From: Pseudomonas sp. Bc-h
Lineage (GTDB): Bacteria; Pseudomonadota; Gammaproteobacteria; Pseudomonadales; Pseudomonadaceae
Direction of reading: 5' to 3'
Assembly: GCF_002080045.1 (NCBI RefSeq)
Contig: NZ_MUIN01000010.1
Coordinates: 1-64,000 of the forward strand
DNA: 64,000 nt
Shown: piece after piece, positions 35,112-44,450 of the stretch
Numbering within the stretch: position 1 is the stretch's first letter
Layout: each line of letters starts with the position of its first letter
The notes under the pieces: model-generated
Database searches by the model: none
What the model was told of the DNA's origin: nothing
What the model saw: the letters and a program-made list of their open reading frames with translations, nothing else
Made by a program: the position numbers and the translations under genes

Positions 35112-36338
35112 TCACCGCGTGCTGGAAGTAGAGTCGTGGCGTCTGGAGTACGACGCGCCCAGCAGATAGAAACAGCCGCCGGCCACGATAAAGGCCGCCA
35201 GCATATAGAACATGAAGTGCGCTGACTGCGTCGCCAGGGCAAAACCGCACAGCACCGGCCCCAGCGCGCCACCGAGGTTGGACAGGTTCTGCGCGCCGTA
35301 ATACATGCCGCGCAGGTGCGTCGGCGCGATGCGGTCGATGAACATGTATTCGGCCGGGAACACGATGATCTCGCCCAGGGTGAAAATCGCCACCGCCAAC
35401 GACCAGTGCAGCACCGTGGTCGACAGGGCAAAACCGACCACCCCCATCAGAAACAGACTGAAACCCGCGGTCAGCCATTGGTTCAGGTACTGATGGCTGA
35501 TGTGTTTGCCGACGAAGTACTGCAGGCAGATCACCACGGTGGCGTTGACCGCGACCACCGAACTGATGACCTGATAAGTGAACTCCGGGGTGCTGGTGGT
35601 CACCAGGTATTGCGAGATGTACGCCGTGAACTGGCCGAACACCACAGCGCTGAGTACGCCGCCGACGGTGAAGCAGACCAGCCGATAGTCCTTGAGCAGA
35701 ATCCGCCCCACGGCAAGGAACGAGACCGGCGCATTGGCCGGGTCCGCCGAGCTGAGTTTGCGATCGCCATACAGCGAATAGACCACGAAGAACCCGAAGC
35801 CCAACGCCGCCGACATCAGGAACGGCAGCTTCATGTTCCAGTGCGCCAGCCCGGCGCCAATGAAAGGCCCCACCGCGTAGCCGATGTTGATCAGGGTGTA
35901 GCGCACCGAAAACACCTTGCTCTGCTCGGCCACCGGCAGCAGTTTGCCGAACGCGGCCTTGACCACGATATCGATCACCGAATAGGCAAAGTTGAAGGAG
36001 ACCAGAAACAGGAAGAACAGCCACAGCTTGCCGGTCACGCACATTCCGACGAAGCCTGCGACGAAGAACCCGGTGAAGCACAGGATCAGCTTGTAGCTGG
36101 AGAGTTTGTCGGTGAGGTAGCCGCCATACAGGCTCAACAGCGAGCCGACGATCAACGCGCTGCCGACGATCATGCCGATGTCGCTGATGCTCAAGGTGAA
36201 GTTCGAGGACAGATAAATCACCAGATACGGCAAGGTGATCGCCCTGCCCAGCGTCAAAAACAGCGACGACGACAGCAGGAGGTTGACTGAGGCAGGGTAA
36301 TGTCTGAGGGCGGCGAGCATCCGTGTTCTGTCCTTCAT
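35112..36338 (-). CDS. MFS transporter
   Basis: A 408-residue, 12-helix MFS protein: YPASVNLLLSSSLFLTLGRAITLPYLVIYLSSNF at the start and SLLSLYGGYLTDKLSSYKLILCFTGF carrying the signature loop. It resembles multidrug or peptide-derivative exporters of the MdtH/YdeE kind. An ATG at 36320 with AAGGACAGAACACGG upstream is an alternative start, six codons in. It may be co-transcribed with the ZapE-like gene (9 bp). Confidence 0.82.
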   Translation of the reverse strand: MKDRTRMLAALRHYPASVNLLLSSSLFLTLGRAITLPYLVIYLSSNFTLSISDIGMIVGSALIVGSLLSLYGGYLTDKLSSYKLILCFTGFFVAGFVGMCVTGKLWLFFLFLVSFNFAYSVIDIVVKAAFGKLLPVAEQSKVFSVRYTLINIGYAVGPFIGAGLAHWNMKLPFLMSAALGFGFFVVYSLYGDRKLSSADPANAPVSFLAVGRILLKDYRLVCFTVGGVLSAVVFGQFTAYISQYLVTTSTPEFTYQVISSVVAVNATVVICLQYFVGKHISHQYLNQWLTAGFSLFLMGVVGFALSTTVLHWSLAVAIFTLGEIIVFPAEYMFIDRIAPTHLRGMYYGAQNLSNLGGALGPVLCGFALATQSAHFMFYMLAAFIVAGGCFYLLGASYSRRHDSTSSTR

Positions 36339-36477
36339 GGATGGCGGAGTGAATCGGCAGGGTCATTCAAGGCAAACATCGTTACACAATCGCCGTTGAC
36401 TGGACACTGAGAAGAATTCATTTCAACCAGCTGTGGTCGTCATGCGGGTCATATGCTCTCGTGAACACCGCACAACC

Positions 36478-36571
36478 TGTGGGAGGGAGCGTGCTCGCGA
36501 AAAAAAGTCGGTACATCCGCCCCATTTGCCGGGCTACAACGCCGTCTTCGCGAGCAAGCTCCCTCCCACAG
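36478..36571. repeat. REPIN, family A
   Basis: GTGGGAGGGAGCGTGCTCGCG at the left is opposed by CGCGAGCAAGCTCCCTCCCAC at the right. It lies between the divergent MFS and SulP genes, so it is in a promoter region rather than at gene ends. Confidence 0.75.
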
Positions 36572-36717
36572 TGGATCTCGGTGTATTTGGGCCTTGCGTC
36601 GGACATCCCGACCCGCAGATCCGCTTTTGGCTGGCCGCACGCGATCACATTCCGTAACATTCGGTCTTTTTCGCCCGCTGCGGCCGTCCCAGAGCCGCTC
36701 TGTCCTTCAGGTAACCC

Positions 36718-38160
36718 ATGAAACCCGCCCGCTTACGCGCCGATGTCCTTGCCGGACTCACCACCTCTTTCGCTCTGGTGCCCGAGTGCATCGCCTTTGC
36801 CCTGGTCGCTCATCTCAACCCGCTGATGGGGCTGTACGGGGCGTTCATCATCTGCACCCTGACCGCGCTGTTCGGCGGCCGGCCGGGGATGGTTTCCGGT
36901 GCGGCGGGCTCGATGGCGGTGGTGATCGTCGCGCTGGTGGTGCAGCACGGCGTGCAATACCTGCTGGCAACCGTGCTGCTGGGTGGTCTGGTGATGATCG
37001 CATTCGGCCTGCTGCGGCTGGGTAAACTGGTGCGGATGGTGCCCTATCCGGTGATGCTCGGCTTCGTCAACGGCCTGGCCATCGTCATTGCCATGGCGCA
37101 GCTCGAACACTTCAAAAGCGGCGACACCTGGCTCAGCGGGCCGCCGTTGTACCTGATGATCGGGCTCGTGGCCCTGACCATGGCCGTCGTTTATCTGCTG
37201 CCGCGTCTGACCCGTTCGGTGCCGCCTGCACTGGTCGCCATTCTTGGCGTGGGTCTGTTGGTCTACCTGTTCGGCCTGCCCACCCGCACGCTGGGCGACA
37301 TGGCCCATATCGCTGGCGGCCTGCCGAGTCTGTCGATGCCTGACGTGCCCTGGAATCTGGAGACTCTGTACATCATCGCGCCCTATGCCGTTCTGATGGC
37401 GCTGGTCGGGCTGCTGGAAACCCTGCTGACGCTCAACCTCACCGATGAAATCACCGAAAGCCGTGGCTACCCGGATCGCGAATGCGTGGCATTGGGCGTG
37501 GCCAACATGGCATCCGGCTTCTGCGGCGGCATGGGTGGCTGCGCGATGATCGGCCAGACCGTGATCAACCTCAGTTCCGGAGGCCGTGGGCGTCTGTCGG
37601 GGATCGTCGCCGGGGTGATGATCCTGATGTTCGTGTTGTTCCTGTCTCCGCTGATCGAGCGTATTCCGCTGGCAGCCCTGGTCGGGGTGATGTTCGTGGT
37701 CGCTCAGCAGACGTTTGCCTGGGCTTCGCTGCGGGTGTTGCGCAAGGTGCCGCTGAACGATGTGCTGGCGATCATCGCGGTCACCATCGTCACCGTGCTC
37801 ACCGATCTGGCCACCGCCGTGCTGTTCGGCATCCTCATCGCCGCGCTCAACTTCGCCTGGCAACAGGCCCGCGAGCTGTATGCCGACAGCCATACCGAGG
37901 CCGATGGCAGCAAGATGTATCACCTGCACGGCACGCTGTTCTTCGCCTCGACCACGCCGTTTCTCGATCAGTTCGATCACCTGAACGACCCTGAACACGT
38001 GACCCTGGACTGCCGCCATCTGAGCTTCGTCGACTACTCGGCAATCGCCGCGCTGATGACCTTGCGCGAGCGCTATCAGAAAGCCGGGAAGCATCTGCGC
38101 GTGGTGCACCTGTCCGAGCGCTGCAAGAAACTGCTCAAGCGCGCGGGTGTGCAGCACTGA
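36718..38160 (+). CDS. SulP-family anion permease with STAS domain
   Basis: The 480-residue protein has an N-terminal membrane domain (residues 1-390; RADVLAGLTTSFALVPECIAFALV, GLYGAFIICTLTALFGGRPGMVSGAAGSMAVV) and a C-terminal STAS domain (HLHGTLFFASTTPFLDQFDHL...VTLDCRHLSFVDYSAIAAL, residues about 400-475). SulP proteins carry sulfate, bicarbonate or dicarboxylates; the substrate cannot be told here. It is somewhat shorter than typical sulfate permeases. The start follows AGGTAACCC. A hairpin follows the stop. Confidence 0.87.
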   Translation: MKPARLRADVLAGLTTSFALVPECIAFALVAHLNPLMGLYGAFIICTLTALFGGRPGMVSGAAGSMAVVIVALVVQHGVQYLLATVLLGGLVMIAFGLLRLGKLVRMVPYPVMLGFVNGLAIVIAMAQLEHFKSGDTWLSGPPLYLMIGLVALTMAVVYLLPRLTRSVPPALVAILGVGLLVYLFGLPTRTLGDMAHIAGGLPSLSMPDVPWNLETLYIIAPYAVLMALVGLLETLLTLNLTDEITESRGYPDRECVALGVANMASGFCGGMGGCAMIGQTVINLSSGGRGRLSGIVAGVMILMFVLFLSPLIERIPLAALVGVMFVVAQQTFAWASLRVLRKVPLNDVLAIIAVTIVTVLTDLATAVLFGILIAALNFAWQQARELYADSHTEADGSKMYHLHGTLFFASTTPFLDQFDHLNDPEHVTLDCRHLSFVDYSAIAALMTLRERYQKAGKHLRVVHLSERCKKLLKRAGVQH

Positions 38161-38187
38161 CAGTGCCGAATCATCGAGCCGCGAACG

Positions 38188-38217
38188 CCCTTGTGAGATC
38201 AATGCAAAACACAAGGG
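38188..38217. terminator. Convergent terminator hairpin
   Basis: CCCTTGTG (38188-38195) pairs with CACAAGGG (38210-38217) and is followed by TTTG on the plus strand. It lies between the convergent SulP and glycosyltransferase genes. Confidence 0.6.
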
Positions 38218-38254
38218 TTTGCGTCATCGGTGGGGTCTGCGTGATGTCACTCGT

Positions 38255-39775
38255 TCACGCCCCGCTCTCCCAGGCAAAGGAATAGACCTTCCGCGGTTCA
38301 GGAGCCTGGCAACGCCCATTGTCCGCGTCCGCCCTCACCAGCAGCCACTCGGCCCGTGACGTATCGCCCACACTGCGGGCCTTTGCCGGGTCGTAACAGC
38401 GTTCCATACCGGCTGCTGGCACCAGCGCGTACCCTTGGGGATGACTGCGCAGCCAGACAACCGAGTGCTCCAGCGGGCTCTGGTCCATGAAGCCGAAATG
38501 CACCACCGGTTGCTGCGCGAACAGCCAGTGCCCTTCACGCCATCCCACCAGCACCAGCTCGGCATTGCCCGTCAGCTTCGCCACATCGCGCATCATGGTT
38601 TCGTGAGGGTTGATTCCCTCCTTGACCGGTTCGATGAACCCCCGTGCCAGCCAGGCGCACATCCAGATAGCGGTCAACGCGACGAACATCTTTTTGCCCC
38701 ACTGCTTCTGGCTGAACCAGCGGCGCAGCAGCCAGGGAATCAGCGGCGCGGCAACCAGCACCAGCGCGGGCACGGCGGGAAAGACATAGATCTTGCGCTT
38801 GCCGGTACTCAGGCTGAAAAACACCAGCACCAACACCACCCAGCCAAGCAGCACCAGCACTCGGCCGTCGTGCTTGAGCAACTGCCTGCGCCACGCGGGC
38901 ACCAGCCACGGCAGCATGAACACGATGGGAATCCAGTATTTGGGGATCACCTGAACGAAGAAATACCAGAACGGCTCGCGATGATCCCAGGCGTTGGCGT
39001 ATCGCCCCGCCGTTTGCTTGAGCAGGATTTCCTGTGCGTACGCCAGGCTGTCGGCACTGCCCTGGAGCACAATCACGATAAGCGGGACCAGCCACACAGC
39101 AATCGCCGCCAACGCCACCAGCAGCCCCAGCCACCACGCCTTTGCCTTGCCGGGCATCGGCACCACGCCACGCCAGCCTTTACGCACTGCGTAGGCGTAA
39201 GGGATCAACATCAGAATCGGCAGAAAGCCGACGCCCTTGCTGATGACCCCAAACCCCATGGCCGCACAGGCCACATAAAACCAGGCCCACGCAGGGCCCA
39301 GCAACAGATGCCGACACAGGCCGTAGATGCCCAGCATCATCCACAGCGCCAGAAAGCTATCGATCTGCCCCGTTTGCAGAATGCTGTAGGTCTGATAGGT
39401 CGCGAGAAACAGCAGCACCGCAATGAACCCGATACGCCGGTCCCATAAGCGTCGCCCCAGGTCATACAAGCACGCGGTGGTCACCGCTCCTGCCAACAGC
39501 CCAGGCAAATACAGGGCAACCTTGGGCAGATGGGTCAATTGCACGAACAGCGCCACCGTCCACATGAACAGCGGCGGTTTGTCGGCGTAGATCTCGCCCG
39601 CTCGATGAGGGATGAACCAGGAACCGTTCTGCAGCATTTCCAGAGCAACGCCGAGAAAGCGTTCTTCATCGACATTCAGCGGTTGCCGCCAACCGAGACC
39701 GGCTCCCAACAGCAGCACCGACAGCAGCACACACGCCCACAGCTCCCGCCGCGCAGAGGACAATCGTATCCGCAC
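38255..39775 (-). CDS. ArnT-like (GT83) membrane glycosyltransferase
   Basis: This 506-residue protein has about 10-12 membrane helices and the ArnT/PMT features: FLGVALEMLQNGSWFIPHRAGEIYADKPPLFMW near residue 40, with the periplasmic catalytic acid region, and LFLATYQTYSILQTGQIDSFLALWMM. Such enzymes use polyprenyl-phosphate sugars to modify lipid A or core LPS in the periplasm. It is the last gene of a four-gene operon that also encodes a GT2 polyprenyl-phosphate sugar synthase and an epimerase, so uronic acid transfer (RgtA-D type) is a plausible alternative to aminoarabinose. Confidence 0.83.
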   Translation of the reverse strand: MRIRLSSARRELWACVLLSVLLLGAGLGWRQPLNVDEERFLGVALEMLQNGSWFIPHRAGEIYADKPPLFMWTVALFVQLTHLPKVALYLPGLLAGAVTTACLYDLGRRLWDRRIGFIAVLLFLATYQTYSILQTGQIDSFLALWMMLGIYGLCRHLLLGPAWAWFYVACAAMGFGVISKGVGFLPILMLIPYAYAVRKGWRGVVPMPGKAKAWWLGLLVALAAIAVWLVPLIVIVLQGSADSLAYAQEILLKQTAGRYANAWDHREPFWYFFVQVIPKYWIPIVFMLPWLVPAWRRQLLKHDGRVLVLLGWVVLVLVFFSLSTGKRKIYVFPAVPALVLVAAPLIPWLLRRWFSQKQWGKKMFVALTAIWMCAWLARGFIEPVKEGINPHETMMRDVAKLTGNAELVLVGWREGHWLFAQQPVVHFGFMDQSPLEHSVVWLRSHPQGYALVPAAGMERCYDPAKARSVGDTSRAEWLLVRADADNGRCQAPEPRKVYSFAWESGA

Positions 39776-39778
39776 GGG

Positions 39779-40072
39779 TCAGCCCTTCTTGTCCGCTTCG
39801 GCAATCGGCTGTTCGCGGTAGTTGGCGATCAGTTGCAGGTTGCGCAGGTAGACGATGAAACCGAACGACTGGCCGACGATGAATACCGGATCTTGTCGGT
39901 AAATCGCGTACGCCAGCAAAAGCGCGCTGCCGATGATGCTCAGGTACCAGAACCCGACCGGGATGACGCTGCGCTTCTTGTATTCGCTGTACAGCCATTG
40001 CAGAACGAAGCGTCCGGTGAATGCTAACTGTCCGATAAAACCGACCGCGAGCCACATCGATTCTCTGCCCAT
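39779..40072 (-). CDS. LAB_N-domain small membrane protein
   Basis: The 97-residue product has three hydrophobic segments and the lipid-A-biosynthesis N-terminal (LAB_N) pattern: WLAVGFIGQLAFTGRFVLQWLYSEYKKRSVIPVGFWYLSIIGS and VGQSFGFIVYLRNLQLI. Such proteins accompany LPS-modifying transferases and GT2 enzymes; the function is not established. It lies 3 bp before the ArnT-like gene and 1 bp after the GT2 gene, so the three are tightly coupled. Confidence 0.85.
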   Translation of the reverse strand: MGRESMWLAVGFIGQLAFTGRFVLQWLYSEYKKRSVIPVGFWYLSIIGSALLLAYAIYRQDPVFIVGQSFGFIVYLRNLQLIANYREQPIAEADKKG

Positions 40073-40073
40073 G

Positions 40074-40817
40074 TCAGACCTCGGTCTCTTGTGCGTTGAC
40101 GTCCAGACGAGTGCGCCTGATCAACCACCAGACACCGAACAGGTCGAGGATGCCGACCAGTGCCCGGTCCAGGTTGCCGTAGTTGGAAACCCCTGCCCCG
40201 CGCTCGCGATGGTTCACCGGTTGAACCAGCATTCGGCCGTTATGACGGCGGATCAGCGCAGGAATGAAGCGGTGCATGTGATCGAAATACGGCAGACGCA
40301 GGAACGCCTCGCGCTCGATCAATTTGATGCCGCAACCGGTGTCAGGGGTCTGATCTTGCAGCAGACTGCCGCGCAGTTTGTTGGCGAATCGAGACGCCCA
40401 ACGCTTGCTCGCAGTGTCCTGACGATTGACCCGATGCCCGGCCACCAGCTTGATGCCCTCGGGCTTGCCTTCCGAACCGCGCACCCGTTCCAGCATTTTC
40501 GGCAGGTCGGCCGGATCGTTCTGACCGTCGCCATCCAGAGTCGCCAGCCAATGTCCGCGCGCCACTTCGGCGGCATGGTGAATCGAGGTGCTCTGCCCCA
40601 GGCAACGCGCATGGCTGAGCACTCGCAACTGGCGGTAGCCACTCGCCTTCAATGCACGCAATTCAGCGGCAGTGGCGTCGGTGCTGCCGTCGTCGACAAC
40701 GATCACTTCAAAGCTTTCATTGACCAGCGCCAGGCGCACCTCCTCCAACAGAGGAATGAGGTTGCCTGCTTCGTTTTTCGCCGGAATGAGCACCGACACA
40801 TAAGGGTTTTCGGACAT
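40074..40817 (-). CDS. GT2 polyprenyl-phosphate glycosyltransferase
   Basis: This 247-residue GT2 enzyme has SVLIPAKNEAGNLIPLL, the nucleotide site VIVVDDGSTDAT, and the metal-binding LATLDGDGQNDPADLPKML, typical of dolichyl/undecaprenyl-phosphate sugar synthases (ArnC, DPM1, RgtE). Unlike ArnC it has no long C-terminal pair of membrane helices, which suits a partnership with the LAB_N protein. It would load a sugar on the lipid carrier for the ArnT-like transferase. Confidence 0.85.
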   Translation of the reverse strand: MSENPYVSVLIPAKNEAGNLIPLLEEVRLALVNESFEVIVVDDGSTDATAAELRALKASGYRQLRVLSHARCLGQSTSIHHAAEVARGHWLATLDGDGQNDPADLPKMLERVRGSEGKPEGIKLVAGHRVNRQDTASKRWASRFANKLRGSLLQDQTPDTGCGIKLIEREAFLRLPYFDHMHRFIPALIRRHNGRMLVQPVNHRERGAGVSNYGNLDRALVGILDLFGVWWLIRRTRLDVNAQETEV

Positions 40818-40851
40818 GAAGTTCCTGTCACAAGTCTGGAAAGTGAGGGGG

Positions 40852-41850
40852 TTAGACGCGGTAATAACTGCAGTACCAGTCGATGAACGACGGCACGCCA
40901 GTGGCCAGGGTGATCTGCGGACGAAAGCCGATGCGCTGTTCCAGCTCGCGGGTGTCCGCCCAGGTGTTGAGGACGTCGCCTGGCTGCATGGGCATGAAGT
41001 TTTTGATGGCGCGAATGTTCAGGGTGTCCTCGATGCATTCGACGAAATCCAGCAGCTTCACGGGCGAACCGAAACCGATGTTGTAGACCTTGTTGCGCGC
41101 ACCGGTTTGGGCTTCGGGGGGTAACGGAATCAGGCGTGCGATGCTTTCGACGATGTCGTCGATGTAGGTGAAATCCCGGGACATCGCGCCATCGTTGTAA
41201 ATGTCGATACTGCGCCGGTTGAGAATGGCCTCGGTAAACTTGAACAGCGCCATGTCTGGCCGCCCCCAGGGGCCGTACACCGTGAAAAAGCGCAGGCCGG
41301 TGGTCGGGATGCCGTACAGATGCGAGTAGGAGTGGGCCATCAACTCGTTTGCGCGCTTGGTGGCGGCGTAGAACGACATGGGCCGCTCAACCGAGTCGCT
41401 GGTCGCATACGGCAATTGGTCGTTCAGCCCGTAAACCGAACTGCTGGAGGCGTAGATCAGATGCGCCGGGACATGGGCCCGGCAAGCTTCCAGCACATTG
41501 AGGAATCCCACCAGATTGCTTTGCGCGTAAGTGTCCGGGCTGTCGATGGAGTAACGCACGCCCGCCTGAGCCGCGAGGTGGATGACCTGATCGAACCGAT
41601 GTTCGGCAAACAGCTCCAGCAGCGCTGGCTTGTCGGCCAGGTCCATCCGCTGAAACTGGAAATTGCGAATGCCCGTCAGCTGTGACAGCCGGGCCTGTTT
41701 CAACTCGACGCTGTAATAGCCATTGACGTTGTCGATGCCGATGACCTGATGGCCGTCTCTGCACAAGCGCCTGGCCGTGTGAAACCCGATGAACCCCGCG
41801 ACACCGGTGACCAGTATCTTTCTGCGGTGAGGCAGAACGTTCACTTCCAT
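40852..41850 (-). CDS. NAD-dependent UDP-sugar epimerase (UDP-glucuronate 4-epimerase-like)
   Basis: The 332-residue SDR-fold protein has ILVTGVAGFIGFHTARRLCRDGHQVIGIDNVNGYY (Rossmann motif), YASSSSVYGLN (serine/threonine), and SFYAATKRANELMAHSYSHLYGIPTTGLRFFTVYGPWGRPDMA (YxxxK catalytic pair). The VNGYYSVELKQARL and FFTVYGPWGRPDMALF patterns are those of UDP-glucuronate 4-epimerases, which give UDP-galacturonate. It is the first gene of the LPS-sugar operon, 34 bp before the GT2 gene. Confidence 0.83.
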   Translation of the reverse strand: MEVNVLPHRRKILVTGVAGFIGFHTARRLCRDGHQVIGIDNVNGYYSVELKQARLSQLTGIRNFQFQRMDLADKPALLELFAEHRFDQVIHLAAQAGVRYSIDSPDTYAQSNLVGFLNVLEACRAHVPAHLIYASSSSVYGLNDQLPYATSDSVERPMSFYAATKRANELMAHSYSHLYGIPTTGLRFFTVYGPWGRPDMALFKFTEAILNRRSIDIYNDGAMSRDFTYIDDIVESIARLIPLPPEAQTGARNKVYNIGFGSPVKLLDFVECIEDTLNIRAIKNFMPMQPGDVLNTWADTRELEQRIGFRPQITLATGVPSFIDWYCSYYRV

Positions 41851-42272
41851 AAATAAGCTCTGCCCGGATAGCCTGCTCGATGGCCAACGCTTTTCGGCCG
41901 CTGCAGAGGCTTATATCAACCGCAAGTGAAGGTTTTATGGGCGCCTGTTGACAGTTGTGAGACCAGGCCCGCGTTCGAGTCAGGCGTCAGCCGAATGACA
42001 AAATCGGGGCGCTGTTTCCCGCCGATTGCCACATTTGTGCGCAAGCCACTTGAAATCGATACAAAAATACTCATTTTTTGTACACAACTTTAATTTGAAG
42101 CGTCTTGGAAATAATCCGCCGGAAGGTCTAGAGCCCTCTGTTGCAGAGCTTTTCATCGGGATGCCGCGCAATTAGCTGACCACTTGGTCAACTCAGTGGC
42201 CCGGTTATTGCTCCGGGCGAGTTACCCGCACTGTTCCATCGTGGTCGTGCGCTCGTATCTGCGGAGTTTTCT
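41851..42272. promoter_or_regulatory. Divergent regulatory region, epimerase operon and chemoreceptor
   Basis: About 420 bp without a gene. It is AT-rich around 42050-42100 (ACTCATTTTTTGTACACAAC), a likely promoter zone. A dyad TGACCACTTGGTCA (TGACCA-N2-TGGTCA) at 42177-42190 could be a repressor site of GntR or other type; I cannot assign its regulator. Confidence 0.35.
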
Positions 42273-44210
42273 ATGCCTGTCTGGCGAAAAAGTATTCAGT
42301 GGCAACTGACCCTGAGCATGGGTGCAGCGCTGGTCATCAGCAGCCTGATCGTGATCGCGATCTACGCTTTCGCGCTGAACAAACTGACCGACCGTTATCT
42401 GTTGCAGCAAGCCATGCCCGCCAGCGTCGAAGCGATCCGCAATGACCTTGAACGCCTGCTCGCCGCCCCTCTGACAGCGGCCAGCGACATTGCCGACAAC
42501 ACCTTGGTTGCCGAATGGCTGGGCAATGGCGAGGATCCAGCCCAGCAGCCGCCGTTTATTCGCTACCTGGCGAAAATCAAGGAGCAACACAACGCGCTGA
42601 CGACCTTCATCGTCGCCAAGGACAGCGGCCACTACATCACCAGCAAGGGCGCGGACCGCACGCTGCAACGAGGCCCGGCGGAAAACAACTGGTTCTACGG
42701 TTTCCTCGACAGCAACAAGCAGCGTTCACTGGACATCGATATCGACGCCACGACCAAGGTGCCGACGCTGTTCATTAACCAGCGCATTGAACACAACGGC
42801 GCCGTGGTCGGCGTGGCCGGGCTGGGTTTCAGCATGAGTGCGCTGTCGCAGATGGTCCGCGACTTCCACTTCGGCAAGGAGGGCCAGGTGTATCTGGTCA
42901 GCCCCGACGGCAAGATCAAGGTCCATCCGAACGCTGACTTCAATGATCACGAATCCCTGACTCAACTGGTCGGCGACAGCGCGGCCCGCAGCTTGCTGAG
43001 CCAGAAGGGCGACGGTCAGGCACTGGAGTTCGAACGCAATGGTCTGGCTTTTGTGGCGGTCGCCAAACCGGTCGATTCTCTTGGCTGGACGCTGGTCAGT
43101 GAAGTCCCGCTGGCCGAGGTCTACGGCCCGGCCAAGGATGCGCTGACCACCATTTCGGCGATCAGCCTCGCGGTGGTGTTGTGCTTCCTGGGGTTTGTCG
43201 CCTGGATCGCCCGTGGCATCGTGCGACCCATTCAACAGGTGACCACTGCGCTGGTGGACATCGGGGGTGGTCAGGGTGATCTGACTCGACGCCTGGACGA
43301 CAGCCGCGCCAACGAGCTGGGCGACCTGGCCAGAGGTTTCAACCGTTTCATCGAAAGCCTGCGCCTGCTGATCGGCGACGTCTTGCAGACCAGCGAACAG
43401 CTGCGTCACAGCGTGGTGGACGTGGCGCGTGTAGTCGACAGCACCTCTTCTCGTGCGCTCAAGCAACAGCAGATGACTGACATGGTCGCCACGGCCGTTC
43501 ATGAAATGGGCCTGACCGTGCAGGAAATCGCCCGCAACGCTGGCGCCGCAGCCGATGTGTCGCGTAATACTCATCAGGAAGCGGTGTCCGCCAAAAGAGT
43601 CGTCGGCGAATCCATCGGTCATATCCAGAGCATGTCCGACGGCGTGGGCACAGCGGCCGGCGCCGTAGAAAACCTCGCCACGCAGATTTCCACCATCGAC
43701 CAGGTGCTCAGCGTGATTCGCAGCATCTCCGAGCAAACCAACCTGCTGGCGCTGAACGCCGCCATCGAAGCCGCGCGCGCGGGCGAGATGGGACGAGGCT
43801 TCGCGGTGGTCGCCGATGAGGTTCGCACCCTCGCCGGTCGCACGCAAAGCGCCACGTCGGAAATCCAGCAGATGATGGGTGAGCTGAAAAGCGGCGCCGA
43901 TCAGGCCGTGACCTCCATGCGCGCCGGGCAGGCCGCGACCGGAACCGGCGTGGAAGCCAGTCGCAGAACCGGGAACTCGCTGGACGCCATTGCCGGCCAC
44001 GTTGAAGAACTGACCGACCGCAACCATCAAGTGGCTGCGGCAACCGAAGAACAGAGTACCGTCACCGAAGAGATCAACCGTAACGTGCAGGGCATCGCCG
44101 ATCTGGCGCAATCCACGGCTACCGATGTGAAAGCCTGCCGCGAGGATTGCCAGAAGCTGTCGCAAAAGGCCGAACACCTCGCGGCGCAAATGGCGCGGTT
44201 CAGGTTGTAA
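42273..44210 (+). CDS. Methyl-accepting chemotaxis protein with dCache sensor
   Basis: The 645-residue receptor has a first membrane helix ([20 protein letters not shown]), a periplasmic double-Cache domain (residues about 40-285), a second helix ([17 protein letters not shown]), a HAMP ([24 protein letters not shown]) and a cytoplasmic signalling hairpin with the conserved tip [36 protein letters not shown]. It senses a small molecule in the periplasm and controls CheA; the ligand cannot be read from the sequence. The start follows GGAG. A REPIN pair follows the stop. Confidence 0.92.
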   Translation: MPVWRKSIQWQLTLSMGAALVISSLIVIAIYAFALNKLTDRYLLQQAMPASVEAIRNDLERLLAAPLTAASDIADNTLVAEWLGNGEDPAQQPPFIRYLAKIKEQHNALTTFIVAKDSGHYITSKGADRTLQRGPAENNWFYGFLDSNKQRSLDIDIDATTKVPTLFINQRIEHNGAVVGVAGLGFSMSALSQMVRDFHFGKEGQVYLVSPDGKIKVHPNADFNDHESLTQLVGDSAARSLLSQKGDGQALEFERNGLAFVAVAKPVDSLGWTLVSEVPLAEVYGPAKDALTTISAISLAVVLCFLGFVAWIARGIVRPIQQVTTALVDIGGGQGDLTRRLDDSRANELGDLARGFNRFIESLRLLIGDVLQTSEQLRHSVVDVARVVDSTSSRALKQQQMTDMVATAVHEMGLTVQEIARNAGAAADVSRNTHQEAVSAKRVVGESIGHIQSMSDGVGTAAGAVENLATQISTIDQVLSVIRSISEQTNLLALNAAIEAARAGEMGRGFAVVADEVRTLAGRTQSATSEIQQMMGELKSGADQAVTSMRAGQAATGTGVEASRRTGNSLDAIAGHVEELTDRNHQVAAATEEQSTVTEEINRNVQGIADLAQSTATDVKACREDCQKLSQKAEHLAAQMARFRL

Positions 44211-44218
44211 CCGACCAT

Positions 44219-44323
44219 GATCGTTCCCACGCCCCGCGGGGTAACGCAGTGTTCGACGCTCCGCGTCGCGGTGGACGCAGAGCGTCCAGCAAGGGGTACC
44301 CACGCTGGAGCGTGGGAACGATC
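44219..44323. repeat. REPIN, family C
   Basis: GATCGTTCCCACGCCCCGCG at the left is opposed by GCTGGAGCGTGGGAACGATC at the right, with the internal CGACGCTCCGCGTCG palindrome. It begins 8 bp after the chemoreceptor stop and is followed directly by a family A REPIN. Confidence 0.75.
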
Positions 44324-44349
44324 ATCAATTTCTGCCAGAACGCGCAACC

Positions 44350-44439
44350 GTGGGAGGGAGCTTGCTCGCGAAGAGGCCATGCATCCGCAGCATCTCCAGC
44401 GGATGTGCCCAAGCCTTCGCGAGCAAGCTCCCTCCCACA
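44350..44439. repeat. REPIN, family A
   Basis: GTGGGAGGGAGCTTGCTCGCG at the left and its complement CGCGAGCAAGCTCCCTCCCAC at the right form a hairpin ending just before the stop of the convergent isochorismatase gene. Confidence 0.8.
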
Positions 44440-44450
44440 TGAACGGCTCA

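Noticed and set aside
36733-38214. 493-codon minus-strand frame opposite the SulP gene
   Set aside because: Same reasoning: low-complexity composition, no domain, and the plus-strand SulP/STAS protein is unambiguous.
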